Shown: positions 6,255 through 12,385 of the stretch, piece after piece
How the letters are laid out: each line of letters begins with the position of its first letter
Position numbering within the stretch: the stretch's first letter is position 1
Source of the DNA: an uncultured Oscillospiraceae bacterium
GTDB taxonomy: Bacteria > Bacillota > Clostridia > Oscillospirales > Oscillospiraceae
Reading direction: 5' to 3'
Assembly (NCBI GenBank): GCA_910589085.1
Contig: CAJUSG010000048.1
Coordinates: 6,079-20,221 of the forward strand
DNA length: 14,143 nt
Notes under the pieces: generated by a model
The model's database searches: none
What the model was told of the DNA's origin: nothing
The model's input: the letters and a program-made list of their open reading frames with translations, nothing else
Program-made: the position numbers and the translations under genes

Positions 6255-6716
6255 ATGGAACCAAAACAAATTCTGGACTGGTGCCTGGCTGATCTGGAGG
6301 GCACTGTTCTGGTGAACAGCTGGGGGGAGACAGGCGTCTTTTATAACCCAGGAAAGGTTCTGAAACGGGGGGTCTATGTCCTCACGGTCAAGGAGAAGGA
6401 TGGGGATAATGACCGGGCTTCCCGGTTGGACCGCCCTGGTGTGTACCGGGTGAACTTGGGACCAAGGAAGCGGACTTATGTCAACCTGTTTGGCCCGGTT
6501 CCCAAGCGTCCGCCAAAAGGCGGCGTAGTGGAGGGGGATATGGACTTTACCCGGACGGATACTCTGCTGCCTCATCCGGTTTACGCCTGGATGGGCTGGG
6601 TGTGCGTTCTGAACCCTTCTGCGCAAACCTTTGAAAGCATGAAACCTCTCATTCGGGAGAGTTATATGTTTGCAAAAGAAAAATTTGAGAAACGAGTGAA
6701 AAAAACAGGAGTTTGA
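6255..6716 (+). CDS. DUF6194 family protein of unknown function
   Basis: The protein has 153 residues. The conserved pattern includes ILDWCLADLEGT at the start, SRLDRPGVYRVNLG in the middle, YVNLFG, then DTLLPHPVYAWMGWVCVLNP and a closing helix. I recognise this layout as DUF6194, a small alpha/beta protein family found mainly in bacteria with no known reaction. No signal peptide or membrane segment is present. The ATG at 6255 is chosen because AAGGG lies 6 bases upstream; an ATG at 6249 overlaps the merR stop (ATGA) but has no room for a ribosome site. The gene lies between merR and mutS2 with almost no spacing, so all three are on one mRNA. MerR may control it directly. Confidence 0.85.
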   Translation: MEPKQILDWCLADLEGTVLVNSWGETGVFYNPGKVLKRGVYVLTVKEKDGDNDRASRLDRPGVYRVNLGPRKRTYVNLFGPVPKRPPKGGVVEGDMDFTRTDTLLPHPVYAWMGWVCVLNPSAQTFESMKPLIRESYMFAKEKFEKRVKKTGV

Positions 6717-6718
6717 AT

Positions 6719-9085
6719 ATGAGCGAATTATTTGAAAAATCCATGGCCACCCTGGAGCTGCCCCGGGTGCTGGAGCTGCTGTCCGGGTGTGCTGTCACCG
6801 ACGAGGGCCGGGAGCGGGCCCGGGAGCTGCGCCCCATGGACGATATCGACGATGTAAAGCGGGCCCAGGCGGAGACCACCGCGGCCGTCAAGCTGCTGGT
6901 CCTCCGGGGGACCCCCGGCTTCGCGGGAATCAAGCCGGTGTCCGCCAGCCTCCAGCGGGCGGACATGGGGGGCAGCCTGAATACAAGAGAGCTGCTGGAG
7001 ATCGCCGCTGTCCTGCGGGCGGCCCGGACCGCCGCCGACTACGGGGCGGGGGAGGAAAAGACCCCCATCTCCCATCTGTTCCGCGCCCTCACCACCAACC
7101 GATTTTTGGAGGACACCATCACCAACTCCATTGTGGGGGAGGACGAGCTGGCCGACTCCGCCAGCCCGGAGCTGGCCTCCATCCGCCGGCACATGCGGGC
7201 CACCGAGTCCAAGGTGCGGGACATCCTTCAAAAGCTGATCTCCTCCAACCAGTCCAAGTATTTGCAGGAGTCCATCATCACCATCCGCTCCGACCGGTAC
7301 GTGGTGCCCGTGAAGTCGGAGCACAAAAACGCCATCCCCGGCCTGGTCCACGACGTGTCCTCGTCGGGCTCCACCTTCTTTATCGAACCCATGGGGGTGG
7401 TGAAGGCCAACAACGAGCTGCGGGAGCTGCTGGCCAAGGAGAAGAAGGAGATCGAGCGGATTTTGGCCGAGCTGTCCGCCCAGTGCGCCGCCCACAAGGA
7501 GGATATCGCTGAGGACTACCAGCTCCTCATCTGGCTGGACGCCATTTTTGCCCGGGCAAAGCTGTCTTTGAAGCTGGAGTGCACCGAGCCCAAGCTGTCT
7601 GACAAGTACCTCCACCTGCGGGGGGCCCGGCACCCCCTGCTGGATCAAAAAAAGGCGGTTGCCAACGACCTGGAGCTGGGGGAGCGGTTTGACACCCTGG
7701 TCATCACCGGCCCCAACACCGGCGGCAAGACGGTCACATTGAAAACCCTGGGCCTCATCACCCTCATGGCCCAGTGCGGCCTGCATGTCCCGGCCAAGGA
7801 CGACTCCACGGTGCGCGTCTTCTCCCGGGTGCTGGCCGATATCGGCGATGAGCAGTCTATCGCTCAGTCCCTGTCCACCTTCTCCTCCCACATGACCAAC
7901 ATCGTGGGCATCCTGGGGGAGGCGGACGGCGACACCCTCATCCTCTTTGACGAGCTGGGGGCGGGCACCGATCCGGTGGAGGGGGCGGCGCTGGCCGCCG
8001 CCATCATTGAGTCCGCCCGGGGCATCGGGGCCCAGGTTGCGGCTACCACCCACTACGCCGAGCTGAAGGTCTACGCCATGACCACTCCCGGGGTGGAGAA
8101 CGCCTCCTGCGAGTTCAACGTGGAGACCCTGGCCCCCACCTACCGGCTGGTGCTGGGCATCCCCGGAAAGTCCAACGCCTTTGCCATCTCCCGGCGGCTG
8201 GGACTGCCGGAGTATATCATCGAGAAGGCCGCCGCACGGCTGGACGCGGAGAATGTCCGGTTTGAGGATGTGCTCACCCGTCTGGACCAGCAGCGGCAGG
8301 AGATGGAGAAGGAGCGGGCCGAGGCCCGGCGGCTCAAGCTGGACATGGAGCAGAGTGCGGAGAAGGCCCGGGAGTATCGGGAGAAGCTGGAGGCTGAGCG
8401 GGCGAAGGTGGTGGAGAAGGCCAACGCCGAGGCTCGGGCCATCATCGAGGAGGCTCGCGCCGCCAGCGACCTGGCTCTGGCCGAGCTGAAGGAGCTGAAA
8501 AAGCGCCAGGACCTGGACTGGCAGCAGGTGAACGACGGCCGGGCGGAGGCCCGGCGGCTGCTCAACGAGGCGGAGCGGAATATCGGCGGAAGTGCCCCCG
8601 AGGTGGAGCCCCCGCCCCCCACCCGCCCGGCGAAGGCGGGGGACACGGTGGAGCTGGTGTCTATGGGCACAAAGGCTACGGTCCTGTTGGTGAACAAGGA
8701 TGGTTCCCTCCAGCTCCAGGCGGGGATTTTGAAGATCTCCGCCAAGCAGGAGGAGGTCCGGGTGGTGGAGGGGGAGACCCAGACCCAGAAGGAGACCCGG
8801 CGGATTATTGCCCGGGCGGAGCATACCCTGCGCACCGCCGCCGTCCCCAGTCAGATCGACCTGCGGGGCATGATGACCGACGAGGCCGTCGCCAATCTGG
8901 AGCGCTTTCTGGATACTGCCATGATGGGAAAGCTGGAGACGATCACCATCGTCCACGGCAAGGGCACCGGCGCGGTGCGCTCCGCCGTGCGGACCTATCT
9001 CAAGCGCAGCCGCTATGTAAAATCCTTCCGCCCTGGCCGCTATGGCGAGGGGGAAGACGGTGTAACGGTAGCAGAATTGAAGTAA
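6719..9085 (+). CDS. mutS2: Endonuclease MutS2
   Basis: The 788-residue protein has the full MutS2 layout and normal length. The N-terminal lever and clamp region holds IVGEDELADSASPELASIRR and ASIRR-type helices. The ATPase has Walker A GPNTGGKT at 331-338, the STFSSHMTNI helix, and Walker B ILFDELGAGTDP with D411-E412. A long coiled coil (about 515-610) leads to a KOW-like strand region, and a C-terminal Smr nuclease domain carries DLRG at 714-717 and HGKGTG at 746-751. Unlike MutS it has no mismatch-recognition domain. The family limits homologous recombination in some bacteria and rescues collided ribosomes in B. subtilis. The ATG at 6719, with AGGAG 7 bases upstream, is preferred over the TTG at 6713 that overlaps the previous stop. 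It is the last gene before the mobile element. Confidence 0.97.
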   Translation: MSELFEKSMATLELPRVLELLSGCAVTDEGRERARELRPMDDIDDVKRAQAETTAAVKLLVLRGTPGFAGIKPVSASLQRADMGGSLNTRELLEIAAVLRAARTAADYGAGEEKTPISHLFRALTTNRFLEDTITNSIVGEDELADSASPELASIRRHMRATESKVRDILQKLISSNQSKYLQESIITIRSDRYVVPVKSEHKNAIPGLVHDVSSSGSTFFIEPMGVVKANNELRELLAKEKKEIERILAELSAQCAAHKEDIAEDYQLLIWLDAIFARAKLSLKLECTEPKLSDKYLHLRGARHPLLDQKKAVANDLELGERFDTLVITGPNTGGKTVTLKTLGLITLMAQCGLHVPAKDDSTVRVFSRVLADIGDEQSIAQSLSTFSSHMTNIVGILGEADGDTLILFDELGAGTDPVEGAALAAAIIESARGIGAQVAATTHYAELKVYAMTTPGVENASCEFNVETLAPTYRLVLGIPGKSNAFAISRRLGLPEYIIEKAAARLDAENVRFEDVLTRLDQQRQEMEKERAEARRLKLDMEQSAEKAREYREKLEAERAKVVEKANAEARAIIEEARAASDLALAELKELKKRQDLDWQQVNDGRAEARRLLNEAERNIGGSAPEVEPPPPTRPAKAGDTVELVSMGTKATVLLVNKDGSLQLQAGILKISAKQEEVRVVEGETQTQKETRRIIARAEHTLRTAAVPSQIDLRGMMTDEAVANLERFLDTAMMGKLETITIVHGKGTGAVRSAVRTYLKRSRYVKSFRPGRYGEGEDGVTVAELK

Positions 9086-9119
9086 ATCGGAAATCCACTT
9101 TTTAAAATACAGCAAAATA

Positions 9120-9152
9120 AAAAGCACCGAAAACGATTGTTTCGGTGCTTTT
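9120..9152. terminator. Bidirectional terminator at the chromosome/element border
   Basis: AAAAGCACCGAAA (9120-9132) and TTTCGGTGCTTTT (9140-9152) form a 13-base perfect stem around a 7-base loop, with T runs on both strands. It ends mutS2 transcription. On the minus strand it sits 13 bases beyond the tRNA 3' end fragment, so it was probably the terminator of the original tRNA gene. Confidence 0.9.
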
Positions 9153-9165
9153 CTGAATTGAAAGG

Positions 9166-9188
9166 TGGTGGACGATACAGGACTTGAA
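9166..9188 (-). other. Attachment site: 3' end of a tRNA gene (probably tRNA-Val)
   Basis: Read on the minus strand, this is the 3' end of a tRNA in order: T-loop TTCAAGT, T-stem strand CCTGT, acceptor strand ATCGTCC, discriminator A and CCA. The 5' partner of the T-stem (ACAGG) is not present, because integrase sequence adjoins directly. A 5' acceptor GGACGAT fits tRNA-Val of Clostridia as I remember it. This is the fragment left at one end when an element integrates in a tRNA gene. The restored complete tRNA is expected at the other end of the element, outside this window. Confidence 0.78.
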
Positions 9189-10167
9189 GGCTTGAAGCCA
9201 TTGGTAGGGCTGCTGGAGGCCGATGGGGGAGCCGTCCTGCTTGGTGAACAGACGTCCACATTCGTGCCACTGGTCTCCCAGGGCCAGCCGCTGTATAGCC
9301 TGTTCAGCCCGGAGCTGCTTTACCAAGCCAAATATCCAGGTGGGCAGCTTCAGTGTTCGGCGGCTTTTGCTAGTCTTGGTGGGGGCGGTGATGATCCCGT
9401 CCTTTGGTGTGTAGAGGGAGGCACGGCGAACAGAAACGGTGTGTTGATCTATATCAAAGTCTTCAAACTCGAAACCACACAGCTCCTCTCGGCGGAACCC
9501 ACCAAATAGGGCCAGAGAAAAGAATATCTGCCACCGGAGCGGAGCACCGGCCAGGGCGTCAAGAAAGGCCTGGGTCTCCTCAAGGGTATAGCAGACCTTC
9601 TCCTTCCCCACCTCCAGCGGCGGCAGCGTGACCGCCCGACAGGGGTTGTGTTGGAGCATTCCCATCTTGATGGCATAAGTAAACACGGAGGAAATCAGGG
9701 ATAGGTGGTTTTTAATGCTCTTGGGGGACAGGGCCTGGCCCTCATGGGTTTGATTGGCCCCTGGCTCACTGAGGCTGTTGATAAATTTCTGTATCTGCCT
9801 GGGCGTGATCTTGTCCATGTACAGGTGGCCGATATCCTGGTATATCCTGGGGGACAGCTGCCTGTAGTTGGCCTGCGTGCGCTTGCCCAGGGCCTTCTCC
9901 ACGTACTCCTTGAACCACTGCCCGGCGAAGGTCTCAAACTTGATGTGTCCATCGGTGAGGGAAGAACCCCGGCATTCTTCATCAAAGAGAACCATTTGCC
10001 GGTTTAGCTCCTTCTCAATCTGCTTCGCTGTCATGCCGGGGGTGGGCGTCCATGTCCTCGACTTCATGATCTGCTTGCCCTCCGGGGTATACCCGCAGGA
10101 GGCCCGGAGCCGGTACGAGTTGCCGCGCTTTGTATAGGTTGCCATTGTGAAAATCCTCCTTCTTGAT

Positions 10168-10197
10168 TTGACAACCCCGGCCCTGGTATGTTATCAT
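10168..10197 (+). promoter_or_regulatory. Sigma-A promoter firing away from the integrase
   Basis: TTGACA (10168-10173), an 18-base spacer and TATCAT (10192-10197) lie just upstream of the integrase gene but point the other way. No open reading frame with a ribosome site follows before a terminator at 10249-10284. Confidence 0.65.
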
Positions 10198-10203
10198 AAA
10201 AGA

Positions 10204-10285
10204 GCGCAAGGGTGCCTTGTTTAGCGACCTGGTATTGTTGTGCATTTGCCGTCTGGAGCGTTAGTAGCACTCCAGGCGGTTTTTA
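10204..10285 (+). ncRNA. Candidate small RNA between a promoter and a terminator
   Basis: The promoter at 10168-10197 and the terminator at 10249-10284 define a transcript of about 80 bases with no ribosome site or start codon of note. It could be an antisense RNA of a decayed toxin module, a regulator of the integrase leader, or only an attenuated leader. The start is estimated from the -10 position. Confidence 0.4.
10249..10284 (+). terminator. Rho-independent terminator
   Basis: CCGTCTGGAG (10249-10258) and CTCCAGGCGG (10270-10279) pair over 10 bases with one G-T wobble, followed by five T. It ends any transcript from the promoter at 10168, and it precedes the toxin promoter directly. Confidence 0.8.
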
Positions 10286-10314
10286 TTGCTTTTTGGAAAA
10301 TGATGTGGTATGCT
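10286..10314 (+). promoter_or_regulatory. Promoter of the toxin mRNA
   Basis: TTGCTT (10286-10291), a 17-base spacer and TATGCT (10309-10314) are accompanied by the extended -10 word TG at 10306-10307. Transcription would start near 10321, leaving a leader of about 100 bases. That leader contains TGTCC/GGACA and GGGGGC/GCCCCC (10375-10393) hairpins just before the ribosome site. Confidence 0.55.
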
Positions 10315-10419
10315 GTCAACAGGAAAGAATCATCTTTCAGCGTTGCCATGCGGTAGGCGGTTTGTCCCCGGACAGGGGGCGACTTCTGCCCCCTGATCTT
10401 ATGAAAGGGGGGCTGCCCA

Positions 10420-10500
10420 ATGAGTACATCAGAGGTCTTGCAGTTGTGTCTGGTTATCATCGGTATCTGCGGCCTGTTCATCCAGGGTAAAAAGAAGTAA
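10420..10500 (+). CDS. Putative holin-like (Hol-Tox) type I toxin peptide
   Basis: A 26-residue peptide starts with MSTSEVLQL, continues as the hydrophobic stretch CLVIIGICGLFI and ends in a basic tail, QGKKK. This is the layout of the putative holin-like toxins of Firmicutes: a short charged start, one membrane helix and terminal lysines. Such peptides insert in the cell membrane and are kept silent by an antisense RNA. AAAGGGGGG lies about 7 bases before the ATG. The stop codon lies within the stem of a strong hairpin that also ends the opposing antisense RNA, the arrangement expected for a type I system. It sits between the integrase and the repressor and would stabilise the element. It is too short for routine gene callers. 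Confidence 0.75.
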   Translation: MSTSEVLQLCLVIIGICGLFIQGKKK

Positions 10501-10582
10501 CCGCCCCTCCAGCCACAGAGTGCGGTTACTTCTTTGAGTAATTTGTCTTAGGGGCTGGCCGTCTACCGGCAACGCCCTTTCT
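10489..10582 (-). ncRNA. Antisense RNA antitoxin overlapping the toxin mRNA 3' end
   Basis: From the minus-strand promoter at 10617-10589 a transcript would start near 10582 and end at the hairpin 10535-10491, where five T follow on this strand. The RNA of about 95 bases is fully complementary to the 3' end of the toxin mRNA, including its last codons. This resembles RatA-type antitoxins. The ends are predicted from promoter and terminator positions. Confidence 0.65.
10491..10535. terminator. Bidirectional terminator shared by toxin mRNA and antisense RNA
   Basis: AAAGAAGTAACCGC (10491-10504) and GCGGTTACTTCTTT (10522-10535) form a 14-base perfect stem. Its left arm includes the toxin stop codon. 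The T run is good on the minus strand and short on the plus strand. Confidence 0.8.
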
Positions 10583-10588
10583 ATTCTC

Positions 10589-10617
10589 AGTATAACCGCA
10601 TATCTTGATTTTGTCAA
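10589..10617 (-). promoter_or_regulatory. Strong promoter of the antisense RNA
   Basis: On the minus strand TTGACA (10617-10612), a 17-base spacer and TATACT (10594-10589) nearly match the consensus. No ribosome site or open frame follows, which fits a non-coding RNA. Confidence 0.75.
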
Positions 10618-10618
10618 T

Positions 10619-10647
10619 GCCCTGTACCATCTGGTACGGGGCTTTTT
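10619..10647 (+). terminator. Rho-independent terminator facing the repressor gene
   Basis: GCCCTGTACC (10619-10628) and GGTACGGGGC (10633-10642) pair around ATCT with one G-T wobble, followed by five T on the plus strand. It would stop plus-strand readthrough from the toxin region before the convergent repressor gene. Confidence 0.7.
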
Positions 10648-10669
10648 GCTCCCCGGTTCGGGGGATTGC

Positions 10670-11308
10670 TTAATTTTCAGCAGACCCCAGATTTGGGGGC
10701 AGTTCATCATGGGAACGAAATTTCGTTCCCCTACCCCCCTCCTGCGGCCCCTCTGCGCCCTCTGGGGGAGGGGTGGTATCTGTACCCTCCTGCGGAGATG
10801 GGGGCGATTGTGGGGCCTTTGTGGGCGGTTGGGAGACGGGAAGAAATGACCCGGCGGGACCGTCTCCATATACCTTGATTCCAGCGGAGAGCGGGGACGG
10901 TTCAGCCCCCCGGCGGTATTCATCTAACCGCGTAAGTTCCCTTACCCGTTTTACTGCCTCTATCTGTCCATCATCATTCAGTTTCGCCAAGTCTTCGCCT
11001 ATTTCATCTTTCCGGGCTTTCCAAGTTTCGGCCTCCGCAAAGTGCCCTTTCATGTAGTATTTTACCTCTGCTTCTGCTTGGGCTAATATCCCTTGCTCTA
11101 CCTCGGCAGAGGTTTGACCCGATATTAGGTATACAACATCAGCATCTAGAACTTGTGCAATCTGTCTAAGCTGTTGAAGGCGGGGCTGGCGTTTACCAAG
11201 TTCATACTGCTGTATCGTGCCTGTTGCAGTTCCGGCCTTTTCGGCAAGCTCCCGCTGTGTAAGTTTGGCTATCTTCCGAGCTTCCTTTATGCGCTGTCCT
11301 ACAGTCAT
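10670..11308 (-). CDS. CI-like XRE repressor with a proline-rich tail
   Basis: The protein has 212 residues. The XRE helix-turn-helix is at residues 4-62 (IKEARKIAKLTQRELAEKAG, then TATGTIQQYELGKRQPRLQQ). A helical region (67-132) ends in AVKRVRELTRLDEYRRG, where related element repressors commonly end. The last 75 residues are rich in Pro, Gly and Glu (for example APQSPPSPQEGTDTTPPPEG) and end in sequence encoded by a perfect palindromic repeat, so the tail may be a late addition. No peptidase or RecA-cleavage domain is visible. The start has AGGTGA 7 bases upstream. It is divergent from the Cro-like gene, across a region with two promoters and a matching pair of operator-like words, so it probably maintains the integrated state. 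Confidence 0.9.
   Translation of the reverse strand: MTVGQRIKEARKIAKLTQRELAEKAGTATGTIQQYELGKRQPRLQQLRQIAQVLDADVVYLISGQTSAEVEQGILAQAEAEVKYYMKGHFAEAETWKARKDEIGEDLAKLNDDGQIEAVKRVRELTRLDEYRRGAEPSPLSAGIKVYGDGPAGSFLPVSQPPTKAPQSPPSPQEGTDTTPPPEGAEGPQEGGRGTKFRSHDELPPNLGSAEN
10711..10730. repeat. Perfect 20-base palindrome inside the repressor gene
   Basis: GGGAACGAAA is followed directly by its reverse complement TTTCGTTCCC. It lies within the last codons of the repressor, where it encodes part of RGTKFRSHDE. The words GGGAACGAAATTTCGTTCCC and the C-rich flank look like a dispersed palindromic repeat of these genomes inserted in frame. Confidence 0.75.
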
Positions 11309-11326
11309 TTACATCACCTAATAATT

Positions 11327-11355
11327 ACTATAACACATTATGGCACAAAATACAA
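11327..11355 (-). promoter_or_regulatory. Promoter of the CI-like repressor with operator word
   Basis: Minus-strand TTGTAT (11355-11350), a 17-base spacer and TATAGT (11332-11327) face the repressor gene. TGTGTTAT (11337-11330) overlaps the -10. The same word overlaps the -10 of the opposite promoter, as expected for a shared repressor or Cro operator. Confidence 0.65.
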
Positions 11356-11386
11356 TCAATTGAATACAAAAATTTCATCGAACCCA

Positions 11387-11415
11387 TTGACATACTCAAA
11401 CGACTGTGTTATCAT
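11387..11415 (+). promoter_or_regulatory. Promoter of the cro-xis-replication operon with operator word
   Basis: TTGACA (11387-11392), a 17-base spacer and TATCAT (11410-11415) form a strong promoter 35 bases before the Cro-like gene. TGTGTTAT at 11405-11412 overlaps the -10 and mirrors the copy at 11330-11337. Confidence 0.75.
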
Positions 11416-11449
11416 GATGACGCAATCAAACGAAGGTGGTGAAAATCAA

Positions 11450-11647
11450 ATGAAAGCAGACCGCAAAAAGCTGGAGCTGGCAATGGCACGGGCCTGCATG
11501 AACAGCGCAGACCTTCCCGTCGCTGCTGGGCTCCCACGGCCCACGGTGCAGAACGCCATTGTGGGAAAAGGAGTTAGGCCCGCCACCCTGGGCCGAATCG
11601 CTAAGGCGCTGGGTGTGGACCCGGCGGAGCTGCTGGAGGAGGTGTAA
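11450..11647 (+). CDS. Cro-like small XRE regulator
   Basis: This 65-residue protein is essentially one helix-turn-helix: LELAMARACMNSADLPVAAG, LPRPTVQNAIVGKG as recognition helix, then RPATLGRIAKALGVDPAELL. The last part is the typical final helix of XRE domains. The size and divergent position opposite a CI-like repressor point to a Cro or anti-repressor role in switching the element to excision and replication. AAGGTGG lies about 9 bases before the ATG. It is the first gene of an operon that runs to 13048 and beyond; only 2 bases separate it from the next gene. A longer upstream frame exists but lacks a ribosome site and covers the promoter. Confidence 0.85.
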   Translation: MKADRKKLELAMARACMNSADLPVAAGLPRPTVQNAIVGKGVRPATLGRIAKALGVDPAELLEEV

Positions 11648-11649
11648 CC

Positions 11650-11847
11650 ATGACCACACCAAGAATGCGGACGGCGGAGGGGGCGCTTGCCGTCATCAAG
11701 ACCGAAGACCCGGAGACGGCGGTAACACTGCGGGCGATCCGGGGCCTAATCAACACCGGGAAGGTGCCCCATGTGCCAGTAGGCAAGAAGAAGCTGGTGG
11801 ACGTAGACCGGCTCATGGACTATTTGAAAGGGGTGTATACAGCGTGA
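11650..11847 (+). CDS. Excisionase-like small winged-helix DNA-binding protein
   Basis: The protein has 65 residues. Residues 25-61 (TLRAIRGLINTGKVPHVPVG, then KKKLVDVDRLMDYLKG) follow the excisionase/MerR-like pattern of a short recognition helix, a wing containing a VPVG turn with basic residues, and a closing helix. Such proteins bend DNA at attachment sites and favour excision, and some act as regulators. GGAGGAGG overlaps the end of the preceding gene and lies about 6 bases before the ATG. Its stop overlaps the start of the next gene. It does not lie next to the integrase, which is common when xis is expressed with the early operon. The family assignment rests on pattern only. Confidence 0.7.
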   Translation: MTTPRMRTAEGALAVIKTEDPETAVTLRAIRGLINTGKVPHVPVGKKKLVDVDRLMDYLKGVYTA

Positions 11848-12149
11848 CGAACCAAATCAACCTGACCCTGCGGCAGTTCCCCGTGGTGGCTCACGACCAC
11901 CGCACCGGCAAGGAGGAGGCAATCACTGTCACCGTGACCCGTGACCAGCTGCGGGCCGCCGGGGTGGTAGGTCAGTCTTCCAAAGAGCTGATTGAGCGGC
12001 TGTGTGAGCGGCAGGGATACACCGTGATCGAGATTGGCACGCCGGACAAGGTGACCGTCACCGTGGACCTGGACAAGCTGGTGGAGCAGCAGGAGGAGCG
12101 GCAGAAAGCCGAGTGGCTGTTCCAGCATGGGCACGAGGGGAGATGTTGA
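11844..12149 (+). CDS. Hypothetical mobile-element protein
   Basis: This 101-residue protein starts at a GTG that overlaps the previous stop codon (GTGA), with AAAGGGG about 10 bases upstream. It begins VTNQINLTLRQFPVVAHDHR, has a beta-rich first half (EEAITVTVTRDQLRAAGVVG), a helix (SSKELIERLCERQGYTVIEI) and a charged C-terminal helix (VEQQEERQKAEWLFQHGHEG). I do not recognise a named family; small proteins of this type are common in the early operons of Clostridia prophages. No membrane or signal segments are present. Its position between xis-like and replication genes suggests an early accessory role. Confidence 0.75.
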   Translation: MTNQINLTLRQFPVVAHDHRTGKEEAITVTVTRDQLRAAGVVGQSSKELIERLCERQGYTVIEIGTPDKVTVTVDLDKLVEQQEERQKAEWLFQHGHEGRC

Positions 12150-12385
12150 GTTTGAGTGTTGAGGAAGTAATCGCCCGAATGGAAAAATTTGAACAGGAGC
12201 GCATGAAAAAGCGGGAAGAGATGGAACGTCTCACCCGTGACCTGCTGACCTATGACAGCGAAAGTCTTGGAGACGCAGTTAAATGCTATATCTCTCAGGA
12301 AGATGACCCCGCGGCACTGTCTGACCCTGCATTTGAAGCGTTTGGGATTATATCAAAAATTCAGGTGTTGGAATTGGAGTGCTAA
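12143..12385 (+). CDS. Hypothetical coiled-coil protein
   Basis: The protein has 80 residues. The N-terminal half is a charged helix likely to form a coiled coil (VEEVIARMEKFEQERMKKRE, then EMERLTRDLL), followed by an acidic C-terminal part (YISQEDDPAALSDPAFEAF). The ATG at 12143 lies 7 bases inside the preceding gene, right after a GAGGGG ribosome site that is rather close. A TTG at 12152 would be better spaced, so the start is uncertain. The stop is immediately followed by the ATG of the replication gene (TAAATG), so translation is coupled. The function is unknown. Confidence 0.65.
   Translation: MLSLSVEEVIARMEKFEQERMKKREEMERLTRDLLTYDSESLGDAVKCYISQEDDPAALSDPAFEAFGIISKIQVLELEC

Larger units (their letters stand above)
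9102..10145 (-). pseudogene. int: Tyrosine integrase, C-terminal catalytic part missing
   Basis: The 347-codon frame starts at the ATG at 10143-10145 with AAGGAGG 7 bases upstream. Residues 1-60 form the arm-binding domain (YRLRASCGYTPEGKQIMKSR), 68-172 the SAM-like core-binding domain, and 185-318 the start of the catalytic domain. The first catalytic Arg (R218 in GGFRREEL) and the Lys-bearing hairpin (TKTSKSRR, 256-263) are present. After YQWLQAF at 314-320 homology stops. The frame then reads through a tRNA 3' end fragment and a terminator, so HxxR, the second His and the Tyr nucleophile are absent. About 60-85 residues are missing by comparison with Tn916- or phage-type integrases. As it stands it cannot cut DNA. 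The missing end may lie at the far end of the element. Confidence 0.88.

Noticed and set aside
6728..9259. Very long open frame (843 codons) antisense to mutS2
   Set aside because: It is the reverse strand of a complete, well conserved mutS2 gene. High-GC codon bias leaves antisense frames open, and no ribosome site or family motif is present.
10221..10481. Minus-strand frame of 86 codons over the toxin leader
   Set aside because: It has no ribosome site, overlaps the toxin promoter and two terminators, and shows no family character.
11153..11449. Upstream in-frame extension of the Cro-like gene
   Set aside because: The extension covers the divergent promoter region and lacks a ribosome site. 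The ATG at 11450 has AAGGTGG and the protein from there is a complete helix-turn-helix.
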